A model generated the notes under the pieces. The model ran no database searches, had not been told where the DNA came from, and saw only the letters and a list, made by a program, of their open reading frames with translations. From positions 1 through 32,466 of the forward strand of contig JANWLI010000191.1 of assembly GCA_025450975.1 (NCBI GenBank): DNA of 32,466 bases. The letters run 5' to 3'. The position numbers and the translations under genes were made by a program. Source of the stretch: Candidatus Kapaibacterium sp. (GTDB lineage Bacteria; Bacteroidota; Ignavibacteria; Palsa-1295). This document shows, piece by piece, positions 1 to 7,600 of the stretch; the first letter of the stretch is position 1; each line of letters begins with the position of its first letter.

Positions 1-1
1 G

Positions 2-874
2 ATCACCGGTAATATACAAGTTGGCTATACACTCTCGGCCTCCACAGAGGGCAAGGGTATCTGGACAGCACACGTCGCCCCCTCCGATTCTGTTGCGGAT
101 TGGAAACAGGCTACTACTCTTGACTGGACAAACTGTTACGAACTGGTTACCATCAATGACCAAACGCTCTACGCACTTGCTAATATCGGAGGTCAGGTAA
201 AACTGATCACCAGCGCCGACAGAGGTTTCAAGTGGAGTGCTACAACCATTAACCAGCCTGAGGGAGGACCTTTATTCTTGGCAGTTAATGGACAAAACCT
301 AATTGCCGTAGCCAAGAACGGAGCTAGCACCCACTATACTGCTAAGACTCTTAGCAATCGTTTTGTACTGCCACCGATCAATGCAACTGAGGTCAATGAT
401 CTATCCGGAGGCGTAGGCGTTTTTGCTATTGCAGCAGACAGCGGCATGTTCATCTGCAGCGCGAATAGCCTCAAATGGCAGAATGTAAGTTCCGGCTCGC
501 TGGTAGAGAAGACCAGACAGGATGCTCATGCTAAAGGCTCTCTCCTCCTCTTACAAGCAGGCGAGAACAGTCTTGATCCTGGGAATACCTGGGATGCAGG
601 CAAGTGCCACGGAGTCATCGGCGGAGCGACGTCAACGTACTTCATAACTGCGAAGGTGTCTGAGGCAATTAATGAGTTTTCTCTTGGAACGCTAAGCGGA
701 AATAAGTATACTGACGTACTTCCAGTTCAGTATATTTTCTTAAAGGAGGCTAATAGTACAAATGTAGGATTAGATACATACCGCCTCATTATCTACTATG
801 CAAAAGGAATAGGCCCGGTGTATATTCAGAGCTACCTCGGCCAGGTACTACTCTCGGAAATGTACCGGAATTAA
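2..874 (+). CDS. C-terminal part of a secreted, BNR/propeller-like protein (5' truncated)
   Basis: The reading frame is open from base 2 with no stop upstream, so the gene begins outside the window. An internal TTG at 278 could be read as a start but the coding character continues before it. The visible 290 residues contain repeated short stretches such as SADRGFKWSA and ADSGMFICSANSLKW, which resemble Asp-box/BNR or sialidase-type propeller blades in which an aspartate-glycine turn precedes an aromatic strand. The end (YIQSYLGQVLLSEMYRN) shows no clear sorting signal. No catalytic residues are recognisable. It ends directly against the convergent pssA gene with no spacer. The propeller assignment is inference from motif spacing only. 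Confidence 0.6.
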   Translation: MTGNIQVGYTLSASTEGKGIWTAHVAPSDSVADWKQATTLDWTNCYELVTINDQTLYALANIGGQVKLITSADRGFKWSATTINQPEGGPLFLAVNGQNLIAVAKNGASTHYTAKTLSNRFVLPPINATEVNDLSGGVGVFAIAADSGMFICSANSLKWQNVSSGSLVEKTRQDAHAKGSLLLLQAGENSLDPGNTWDAGKCHGVIGGATSTYFITAKVSEAINEFSLGTLSGNKYTDVLPVQYIFLKEANSTNVGLDTYRLIIYYAKGIGPVYIQSYLGQVLLSEMYRN

Positions 875-1675
875 TTAGGCCCCGAACGTCGCTTCGTTTT
901 CACGCTCAAGTTCTTCTTCGTCGAACAGCGCTTCTGCACGGCGATGCTTAGCAAGCTTTGCTATACGTTCGATAACAAACCGAATTACGCCAAAGAGGAT
1001 AAAGGCCGAGAATAGAGGGAAGATCGCAACACCTTTCGTGACGATCGCAGTTACCAGTCCGATAACAAACCCACCGAAAAGAAGCGGCTTCTCCTTGATG
1101 CCGCGGCCGGAGAACTTCGGCATCGCTTCGTAACGAACGGTGCTGACCATCAGCATGGAAGCGCCGATGATCACGATCCACAATCCCGCCTCCGGAGTAA
1201 TATTTACTACAGCAAGCCTCGATGGCTCCATATAGTAAAACGAAATGAACGAAACGATGAGAATGGCGGCCGATGGGATCGGCAGACCCTTAAAGTACTC
1301 CTTATCGTAGCCCACAAGTTGTGAGTTGAATCTCGCTAGCCGGAGTGCTCCGCAGATCGCCGGCAATGCGCTGACAAGCAAACTCCATGGTTCGGCGATG
1401 CGGGAAAAATACAGCTGATACGCAATGGCACTAGGTGCGACGCCGAAAGTAACGACATCTGCAAGGGAATCGAGTTCGACACCGAAGTCGCTCGCGGATT
1501 TCGTCAGCCGGGCCATGAGGCCATCGAGCGTATCAAAGAGCGCTCCGAGAACAATGAACCAGCCCGCAGCAATATAGTCGTGGTCGACAAAGGCTGTCTT
1601 GATGGCAATGAATCCGCTAAAGAGATTCATCACCGTAAAGAGATTCGGAATGATCGACCGTGGGGGTAATCTCAT
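875..1675 (-). CDS. pssA: CDP-diacylglycerol--serine O-phosphatidyltransferase
   Basis: This integral membrane enzyme makes phosphatidylserine from CDP-diacylglycerol and L-serine, the first step to phosphatidylethanolamine. The CDP-alcohol phosphotransferase signature DGx2ARx8Gx3Dx3D is complete: D51, G52, A55, R56, G65, D69 and D73. It is followed by several hydrophobic segments across the 266 residues, the usual size for the type II (Bacillus-like) enzyme. The C-terminal tail is charged and probably cytosolic. The start ATG overlaps the psd stop by four bases (ATGA), so translation is probably coupled to psd, whose product uses the PssA product as substrate. It is the last gene of the minus-strand operon that starts at 3871. 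Confidence 0.95.
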   Translation of the reverse strand: MRLPPRSIIPNLFTVMNLFSGFIAIKTAFVDHDYIAAGWFIVLGALFDTLDGLMARLTKSASDFGVELDSLADVVTFGVAPSAIAYQLYFSRIAEPWSLLVSALPAICGALRLARFNSQLVGYDKEYFKGLPIPSAAILIVSFISFYYMEPSRLAVVNITPEAGLWIVIIGASMLMVSTVRYEAMPKFSGRGIKEKPLLFGGFVIGLVTAIVTKGVAIFPLFSAFILFGVIRFVIERIAKLAKHRRAEALFDEEELERENEATFGA

Positions 1676-2337
1676 TGATCAGGCCATTCTGCGATCACTG
1701 TTTCACCGGCACGTACTCGCTCACCTTCTTTAACATGGAGGACTGCATTGAGCGGCAGATAGATATCGACGCGCGAACCGAATTTGATCATGCCAAAGCG
1801 TGAGCCGATCTTCACACTGTCTCCAGCCTTCAGATCGCAGACGATGCGTCGCGCGATGTATCCGGTTACCTGACTAAACGTAAGCTTCTTACCATTAGCG
1901 TCGATGCCGATCACCTGACGCTCGTTTCGATGGACTGCGTCCGGTTTGCTTGCGACGAGAAACTCGCCTTTGACATACCGCAAGTACTCTACCATGCCGC
2001 TGACCGGTATCCGATTGACGTGGACATCCAGCGGCGACATGAAAATAGAGATCATGCGAGTCTTCGCTTTCATAAACTCCGGCTCGTCCATCTCAGCAAT
2101 GAGAACGACCTTGCCATCTGCCGGAGATGCGATGATCTTATTGAGCGCCTTACCACCAGTTGCAATTTCCCGACCCGGATCACGGAAGAAATTCAAAGCA
2201 AAGATCGATAAGAACGCAGCGATCGCATACATGAGTATGCGTAGCCAGCGTTCATCCGTCCAGATCGCAATACCGACGATGAGGATTACTGCGATCGCAA
2301 CGCCAATGAGGACGTCAATACCGTATCGTGTTAACAT
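1672..2337 (-). CDS. psd: Phosphatidylserine decarboxylase proenzyme (short PSD-A type)
   Basis: This enzyme decarboxylates phosphatidylserine to phosphatidylethanolamine and needs a pyruvoyl group made by self-cleavage. The protein is 221 residues, the length of the short family. Two hydrophobic segments near the N-terminus (about residues 9-28 and 34-50) would anchor it. The conserved PLDVHVNRIPVSG block lies in the middle. The self-cleavage site is at KFGSRVDIYLP: G187-S188, with Ser188 expected to become the pyruvoyl group, leaving a small alpha chain of about 34 residues. It starts two bases after the purC stop and overlaps pssA by four bases, so the two consecutive steps of PE synthesis are made together. 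Confidence 0.95.
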   Translation of the reverse strand: MLTRYGIDVLIGVAIAVILIVGIAIWTDERWLRILMYAIAAFLSIFALNFFRDPGREIATGGKALNKIIASPADGKVVLIAEMDEPEFMKAKTRMISIFMSPLDVHVNRIPVSGMVEYLRYVKGEFLVASKPDAVHRNERQVIGIDANGKKLTFSQVTGYIARRIVCDLKAGDSVKIGSRFGMIKFGSRVDIYLPLNAVLHVKEGERVRAGETVIAEWPDQ

Positions 2338-2339
2338 AG

Positions 2340-3068
2340 TTATGCAAGCACCTCGCCCGTGATACGACGGAGCATCTCAGCGTAGGCATCTTCTACACCG
2401 CCGAGATCAAAACGAAAGCGATCTTTGTCCAGCTTCTTGCCAGTGGCAGCATCCCAGAAGCGGCACGTATCCGGAGATATCTCGTCACCAAGCAACATCG
2501 TGCCTTTATGTTTTCCAAACTCCAGCTTGAAGTCAACAAGCGTAATGCCACGCTCTTCAAAAAAAGCTTTCAGCAGCTGGTTGACCTGTATCGCTGTCGC
2601 GCGAATTTCGTCAATATCCTCTTGCGTGGCAACACCAAGTGCGATTGCATGACTTTCATTGATCAGAGGATCGCCGAGATCGTCTCGCTTATAGCTGAAT
2701 TCAAATGTCGGTTCGGAGAAGACCAATCCTTCCGGAGCGCCGTAACGCTTGACGAATGATCCAGCTGCGCGGTTGCGCATGATGACTTCCAATGGTACGA
2801 TCGCCAGCTTCTTTATCAGCATCTCATTCGGAGAAAGCTGATCCACAAAATGAGTCTTAATCCCTTGCTTCTCTAAGTAGCGAAACAAGAATGAAGCAAC
2901 GGTATTGTTGACCGTTCCTTTGGCTTCCCATGAGCCACGCTTCTCGCCATTGAAGGCGGTGGCATCATTTTTGAATTCCTGAATTACGTGATCCGGATCG
3001 CCTGCGACTTCCCAGACCTTCTTTGCTTTACCTTCGTAGAGGAGTTTGCCTTTTTGTAGTTGAGCCAT
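2340..3068 (-). CDS. purC: Phosphoribosylaminoimidazole-succinocarboxamide synthase (SAICAR synthetase)
   Basis: PurC joins CAIR and aspartate with ATP to give SAICAR in de novo purine synthesis in the cytosol. The family blocks are all present in order: KLLYEGKAKKVWE at the N-terminus, FKNDATAFNGEKRG, VPLEVIMRNRAAGSFVKRYG, the DFKLEFG segment and LGDEISPDTCRFWD. The length of 242 residues is normal for the bacterial enzyme. Its ATG overlaps the stop of the upstream gene by one base (TAATG), and psd follows after two bases. A purine gene inside a phospholipid operon is a matter of gene order rather than shared pathway. Confidence 0.96.
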   Translation of the reverse strand: MAQLQKGKLLYEGKAKKVWEVAGDPDHVIQEFKNDATAFNGEKRGSWEAKGTVNNTVASFLFRYLEKQGIKTHFVDQLSPNEMLIKKLAIVPLEVIMRNRAAGSFVKRYGAPEGLVFSEPTFEFSYKRDDLGDPLINESHAIALGVATQEDIDEIRATAIQVNQLLKAFFEERGITLVDFKLEFGKHKGTMLLGDEISPDTCRFWDAATGKKLDKDRFRFDLGGVEDAYAEMLRRITGEVLA

Positions 3069-3871
3069 TACTGAAAAAATCCGATATTGACACCTAAGTT
3101 GAACACCAACCCTGACCCGGTAATATTAGTTAATGCATCCGTATTTCCAAGGCTGACGTCGCCGTCCACTTTCCATTCGCCAATTATTGAGGTGATCTGG
3201 TAACCACCTGCAAGGTGGAACATGAGATAATCCTTCGGGGCCCATTCGATCTGAAGCTGAGGCTTTACAATGAAAAAGTTAGAGCTATACGTATGGGTAA
3301 TATTCGTGCTGGGGTTATCAAACTCAGAATTGATATCGAATTTCAAGCGGTTTGCAGCTTGTTTTGCTTCGATATCGACTCCGCCAAGGCCAAGCTCGAC
3401 GCCAAACAGGAAAAACATCCTATTTACCGCGATCGGGAGCGCATAGTCAAGCGTAAGAGCGCCATAACCAACAGAGTATTTAAGAGAGCGGGTTACCGGT
3501 TGCAGGGAGATCGTGTCATCGACACAGCAGCGTTCCGAACTTCCGCCGTACCCGAGCCCGCCGATCCGCAGGTTTTTCACATACGGGAATGGCATAAAGC
3601 CTCGGCCACCAAAGAGCAGGACTCGCTCGTCAAGATCTTGTCCGACAAATGGTTGGGCTATGTTCTTATTAAAATCCGCAAGGTCAGGCATAAAATACCC
3701 GACATAAAAACCACCGCCGAGCCAGCTATACGACACAGTCGATTCCTCTTCGTAGAGCTCGGAATCGAGATAATTGGTCGTATCGACGGCTATGTCCGGC
3801 TGGGCAAAAAGGACTGAGGCCGGCAAGAGGAAAACGGTGAAGAAAATGATACAGCGTTTTGTAATGTTCAT
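3068..3871 (-). CDS. Exported outer-membrane beta-barrel-like protein of unknown function
   Basis: The 267-residue product starts with a signal peptide (basic NITKR, hydrophobic IIFFTVFLLPASVLF, then AQ). The mature part alternates hydrophobic and polar residues in glycine-rich strands (GGGFYVGYFMP, GGLGYGG, FNLGVNIGFFQ) and ends in phenylalanine-glutamine. This pattern is typical of small outer-membrane barrels and OmpW/OmpA-barrel-like proteins, but no named family is certain. It is the first gene of the minus-strand operon with purC, psd and pssA. It is separated from the divergent RNA methyltransferase gene by only 42 bases, which must hold both promoters. A role in the envelope would fit the phospholipid genes downstream, but that is inference. 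Confidence 0.75.
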   Translation of the reverse strand: MNITKRCIIFFTVFLLPASVLFAQPDIAVDTTNYLDSELYEEESTVSYSWLGGGFYVGYFMPDLADFNKNIAQPFVGQDLDERVLLFGGRGFMPFPYVKNLRIGGLGYGGSSERCCVDDTISLQPVTRSLKYSVGYGALTLDYALPIAVNRMFFLFGVELGLGGVDIEAKQAANRLKFDINSEFDNPSTNITHTYSSNFFIVKPQLQIEWAPKDYLMFHLAGGYQITSIIGEWKVDGDVSLGNTDALTNITGSGLVFNLGVNIGFFQ

Positions 3872-3913
3872 TCGTGCTTCAAACTTGAACTCTAGAACAA
3901 CACATAATTCACA

Positions 3914-5380
3914 GTGGAGAATTCACAGTATCTCGTGCAAAATGAACAGGAAGTAACCGAAAGAGCGCCGAAACCCCGTAAAGGCGATCTACTGACTCTC
4001 CGGACGTCCTCTGTTGCCTTTGAAGGTAAGGCCGTCTCGCGCCGCGCCGATGGATTCGTGATCTTTATCGAAGGCGCTCTCGCTAATGAGGAGGTCGAAG
4101 CCGAGATCGTAAAGGTGAAGTCCAGCTTTGCCGAAGCTAAGACGCTTCGCGTCACCGATCCTTCTCCAGATAGAAGAGACCCGATCTGCCCCTACTTCGG
4201 ACCCTGCGGGGGTTGCTCCTTGCAGCACATGAAATACGAAGCGCAGCTGGCAGCGAAAACAAATCAGGTCCGCGAAGTTTTCGAACACATCGGAAAGATC
4301 GCAAATCCTCCGGTTCGCGATGCATTCGGCGATCCGGCCCGAGAATTCCATTATCGGAACAAGATGGAATTCTCCTTCAGCGAAGAGCGATGGCTGACCC
4401 CAGAGGAAATTGCCTCCGGTGACGTCGCTGACCGTTTTGCCTTGGGCCTTCACGTACGAGGCCGGTATGATCGGGTCCTCGATACTGAAGTCTGCTACAT
4501 CGCAAATCAAACTGCACAACGGGTTCTTGCCGTGACTCGAACCTTCGTCCGCGAAAATAACCTGCGCGTCTTCAATCCGGATACTCTGCCTGAAGGTGTA
4601 CTGCGGTTTCTTGTAGTTCGGACTAGTCTTGCAACACAAGAAACGATGGTGAACATCGTCACCTCCCATTACAACGAGAACCTCATGGAGCAATACTCGC
4701 AGAAGCTCCGAGCCGAGGTGCCGGAAGTATCGACGATCGTCAACAATGTCAATGGTCGCCGTGCGCAGGTTGCCCAGGGCGATGCCGAGTATGCGATTTT
4801 CGGAAGTGGCTTCATTACCGATCGGATCGGCAAGATCGATTTCCGGATCTCGGCAAACTCGTTTTTCCAAACCAATACCTTGCAGGCAGAACGGCTTTAC
4901 GAGATCGGCAAGGAATTCGCAGATCTCAAGTCCGACGATACCGTCTGGGATCTGTACTGCGGTACCGGGACGATCTCGCTCTTCGTCGCGCCGGCGGTAA
5001 AAAAAGTCCTCGGCATTGAGATGGCTGAAAGTGCCATTGCCGATGCTAAGGCCAATGCCGCTCGTGACGGCATCACTAACGTCGACTTCATCGCCGGCGA
5101 TCTGCGGAAAGTGCTGCTTAGTGACTCAATACCTTCAGCCTTCCATTCGCCGGATGCCCTGATCATCGATCCGCCGCGATCAGGAATGCATCCCGATGTT
5201 GTCAAGACGATCCTCGAGTTGGCGCCGGAGCGGATCAGCTACATCAGCTGCAATCCTGCAACGCAGGCTCGGGATGTTGCCCTGCTGCTGGAAAAATACG
5301 ACCTCCTTGCTTTGCAACCGGTCGATATGTTTCCTCAGACCTGGCATATCGAGTGTGTTGCAAAGCTTGTCAGACGATGA
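3914..5380 (+). CDS. rlmD: 23S rRNA (uracil-5-)-methyltransferase, RlmD/RumA family
   Basis: SAM-dependent RNA m5U methyltransferase of the TrmA/RumA family, 488 residues. A TRAM-like RNA-binding domain covers about residues 15-80. An iron-sulfur cluster site is visible as C92, C98 and C101 (CPYFGPCGGC) with C194 as the probable fourth ligand. The methyltransferase domain has the SAM loop WDLYCGTGTISLF, the DPPRSGMHP motif and the nucleophile Cys446 in SCNP. The start is taken as GTG at 3914; GTG at 3935 is an in-frame alternative and neither has a clear Shine-Dalgarno sequence. The exact target uridine (1939 or 747 by E. coli numbering, or a tRNA) cannot be read from the sequence. The stop codon touches the convergent lipoprotein gene. 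Confidence 0.9.
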   Translation: MENSQYLVQNEQEVTERAPKPRKGDLLTLRTSSVAFEGKAVSRRADGFVIFIEGALANEEVEAEIVKVKSSFAEAKTLRVTDPSPDRRDPICPYFGPCGGCSLQHMKYEAQLAAKTNQVREVFEHIGKIANPPVRDAFGDPAREFHYRNKMEFSFSEERWLTPEEIASGDVADRFALGLHVRGRYDRVLDTEVCYIANQTAQRVLAVTRTFVRENNLRVFNPDTLPEGVLRFLVVRTSLATQETMVNIVTSHYNENLMEQYSQKLRAEVPEVSTIVNNVNGRRAQVAQGDAEYAIFGSGFITDRIGKIDFRISANSFFQTNTLQAERLYEIGKEFADLKSDDTVWDLYCGTGTISLFVAPAVKKVLGIEMAESAIADAKANAARDGITNVDFIAGDLRKVLLSDSIPSAFHSPDALIIDPPRSGMHPDVVKTILELAPERISYISCNPATQARDVALLLEKYDLLALQPVDMFPQTWHIECVAKLVRR

Positions 5381-5806
5381 TCACAGCGACATAATGTGCA
5401 ATGGGATCCAGATCGTATCCGATCCCATGATATGACGGCCCAAAGCCATATCGCCAATACGCCCATGTGCATTTGTGAATTGATACACAGCATGATCGTC
5501 GGTACTTTGAATGAGTTTGAGGTTTTTTAGGGGCCGCACTCCTGGTGCGAGCGGTACCATCAATAAACTGTCAGGTAGTTCTATATAGACCTTCGCAGCT
5601 GAAGCGTGGGTACGAAGCGAATTGATATCGACAGCACCGACTGTTTTTCTGGCATGCGGTGGGATCCGTTTGTCTCCCGGCGGATCCGGTCGCCCGGGCT
5701 GAGCTGCTAATGTATCGACCGTCTGCTGGGCCGGAACTGCCGGCTCCTCTTTCTTACAGCCAAAAGTCAGAAACGAAAGAACAAAAACAAATAGTAGGGT
5801 CTTCAT
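5381..5806 (-). CDS. Small lipoprotein of unknown function
   Basis: Starting at the ATG whose complement ends at 5806, the 141-residue product has a lipoprotein signal (MKTLLFVFVLSFLTFGC) with the lipobox cysteine at position 17, followed by KKEEP. A longer reading from 5836 would place ten extra residues before the signal peptide and overlap dnaX, so the shorter start is preferred. The rest has a Pro-rich linker and then a compact part with many beta-prone residues. No family is recognised. It follows dnaX by seven bases and could be read from the same transcript. Confidence 0.65.
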   Translation of the reverse strand: MKTLLFVFVLSFLTFGCKKEEPAVPAQQTVDTLAAQPGRPDPPGDKRIPPHARKTVGAVDINSLRTHASAAKVYIELPDSLLMVPLAPGVRPLKNLKLIQSTDDHAVYQFTNAHGRIGDMALGRHIMGSDTIWIPLHIMSL

Positions 5807-5813
5807 AAGCTTA

Positions 5814-7505
5814 TCAATTAACTGGCGTCGCGCCAAGGTCTCGCATTAACGCTTCCTCGAGCGGACTGAGTTCAACATTCTGAGCAACGGCTGCCGGCAT
5901 CTCGTAGGATGCGCCGTTCGGCTTAGCTTCCGGCGGCCTTGCAGGTTGCGGCATAGGCGGCGCTTCGAGCTTCTTCTCGGTGCGATGCAGGACGTAGTTC
6001 GCTGCCGGGCCGAAAACTACACGAAGCTGCTCCTCGAAGACATGGCCGACTCTGGCGAACGTGTCGACCGTGTGGTTCTTGGAAACCTCGATCGTCAGCG
6101 TGTTGCCTTCCTGGCCTGCGAAGCGGATATCGTCGGAGATCATCTTGAACGGGATGCTCTTGGTTGTCAACGACTCCTTGAAGCTTAGCCAACGATCTTC
6201 GGTGGCAACGACTACCGGAGCGCCGTTGGTCGCAGGTGCTGGCTTCGGCGGAGCTGGTGTTGGTGCAGCTGCTGCAACCGGCTCGGGTGCTGCCGCTACT
6301 GGCGTTACCTCGAGGTCAGGCTTTTTTTTTACAGAGGATGAAGGGGCGAGAGGGGCACCTCCGTTGAGGCCTCGGACCTCATTGATCAGCGTCATGATGT
6401 CGACGGCCTTCTCGGCAAGAGCCATTTCGACGAGCATCATCTCAAGGATCATCCTCGGACTCGGCGCGTTGCGAAGATCGGCCAAAGCCTTGAGGCCGAT
6501 CCTCGTCAGCTTCAGGACATCACCCTCCGAGAAGTGCTTCGCATCGGCCAGGTAGCGATCGGCGTGATGCTTCGACACTTCAAGCAACGCTACGTTACGC
6601 GTAACGATCACGGTCAGCAGCGCTCGGTAATGCTCGAGCAGGCCGCCGATAAACTCCTCGACGTCGTAGCCTCGCATCACTACATCGTTGGCAAGACCGA
6701 AGGCCTTGGCGTTGTCGCGGGCTGCGATGGCGTCAGTCACTGCAAAGAAGAAGTCGGCATCGATCAGGTTCAGCGCCTGACGTAGCGCCTCAAAGTCAAG
6801 CTTGCCACCGCTGAAGGCTACTGCCTGATCGAAGATCGACTGCGCGTCGCGCATCGAGCCATCGCCCTTCTTCGCGATAGCGATCAGCGCTTCGTCATCG
6901 GCATCGTAACCATCGGCCTTGGCGATGAGTCGCAAGTGATTGACGATCTCCTCGACCTGCATCCTCCGAAAATCGTAACGCTGCGTTCTGGAGAGGATCG
7001 TCGGCAGCACCTTCTGAACTTCGGTCGTGGCGAAGATGAAGATCAGGTGACGCGGCGGTTCTTCGAGCGTCTTGAGAAGCGCATTGAAAGCGCTTGTCGA
7101 GAGCATGTGAACTTCGTCGATGATGATGACCCGGTACTTGCCTTGAATAGGCGGGTACTTGACGTTATCACGCATCGCGCGGACATCGTCGACCGAGTTG
7201 TTCGAGGCGCCATCGATCTCGGAAACGTCCATCGACGATCCGCCGGTGATCGAAATGCAGACATCACACTTGTTGCAGGGCTCGTAGCCGTTCTTCTCGG
7301 CATTCGGACAGTTGATGGCCTTTGCCAGAAGACGGGCGACGGTCGTCTTGCCACAGCCGCGCTGGCCGGTGAAGAGATAGGCATGCGCTAAGCGGCCTTC
7401 GCGAATGGCGTTCTTCAACGTACGCGTGACGTGATCCTGCCCAACGACTTCATCGAATCGCTGCGGACGCCACTTGCGAGCGGTTACTTGGTACTGTTCC
7501 GACAT
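5814..7505 (-). CDS. dnaX: DNA polymerase III subunits gamma and tau (clamp loader)
   Basis: ATPase motor of the replication clamp loader; the tau form also links the loader to the polymerase and helicase. The 563-residue protein has Walker A G47-QRGCGKT-54, four zinc-binding cysteines C66, C77, C80 and C83, Walker B IIDEVHML and a sensor region ending SRTQRYDFRRM. After the clamp-loader core (to about residue 370) come a low-complexity Pro/Ala linker (about 405-435) and the tau-specific C-terminal part. In the linker region, codons 392-395 (V-K-K-K) contain nine consecutive A residues. A single-base slip into the -1 frame meets a TGA one codon later, giving a protein of about 396 residues, so both tau and gamma are probably made. 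The start ATG has no strong ribosome-binding site. Confidence 0.96.
   Translation of the reverse strand: MSEQYQVTARKWRPQRFDEVVGQDHVTRTLKNAIREGRLAHAYLFTGQRGCGKTTVARLLAKAINCPNAEKNGYEPCNKCDVCISITGGSSMDVSEIDGASNNSVDDVRAMRDNVKYPPIQGKYRVIIIDEVHMLSTSAFNALLKTLEEPPRHLIFIFATTEVQKVLPTILSRTQRYDFRRMQVEEIVNHLRLIAKADGYDADDEALIAIAKKGDGSMRDAQSIFDQAVAFSGGKLDFEALRQALNLIDADFFFAVTDAIAARDNAKAFGLANDVVMRGYDVEEFIGGLLEHYRALLTVIVTRNVALLEVSKHHADRYLADAKHFSEGDVLKLTRIGLKALADLRNAPSPRMILEMMLVEMALAEKAVDIMTLINEVRGLNGGAPLAPSSSVKKKPDLEVTPVAAAPEPVAAAAPTPAPPKPAPATNGAPVVVATEDRWLSFKESLTTKSIPFKMISDDIRFAGQEGNTLTIEVSKNHTVDTFARVGHVFEEQLRVVFGPAANYVLHRTEKKLEAPPMPQPARPPEAKPNGASYEMPAAVAQNVELSPLEEALMRDLGATPVN
6316..6330 (-). promoter_or_regulatory. 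Candidate programmed slippage site in dnaX
   Basis: On the coding strand GTA is followed by two AAA codons and AAG, which makes nine A residues in a row (6322-6330 on the plus strand as T9). Adding one A, or a -1 ribosomal shift, reads GCC then TGA (complement of 6316-6318). Escherichia coli dnaX uses ribosomal frameshifting at A-AAA-AAG, and Thermus thermophilus dnaX uses transcriptional slippage on A9. The run length here equals the Thermus case. The adjacent downstream sequence contains a short self-complementary ACCTCGAGGT but no convincing long stem. Confidence 0.7.
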
Positions 7506-7560
7506 GTGGGGTGTATAACGCAGGATGGGTGGTATCTAGTGTCATAAGAGTAGTCGAGTT

Positions 7561-7600
7561 GCGAGGCGGATAGACGGATAGGCGGGTGGGCGGATAAATT
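7561..7600. repeat. GGCGGATAGAC-type short phased repeat
   Basis: Variants of GGCGGATA/GGATAGGCG follow one another (gcggatagacggataggcgg, then gtgggcggata). The same phrase recurs at 14284-14320. It lies between dnaX and the gene ending at 7599 and has no coding potential. Confidence 0.6.
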
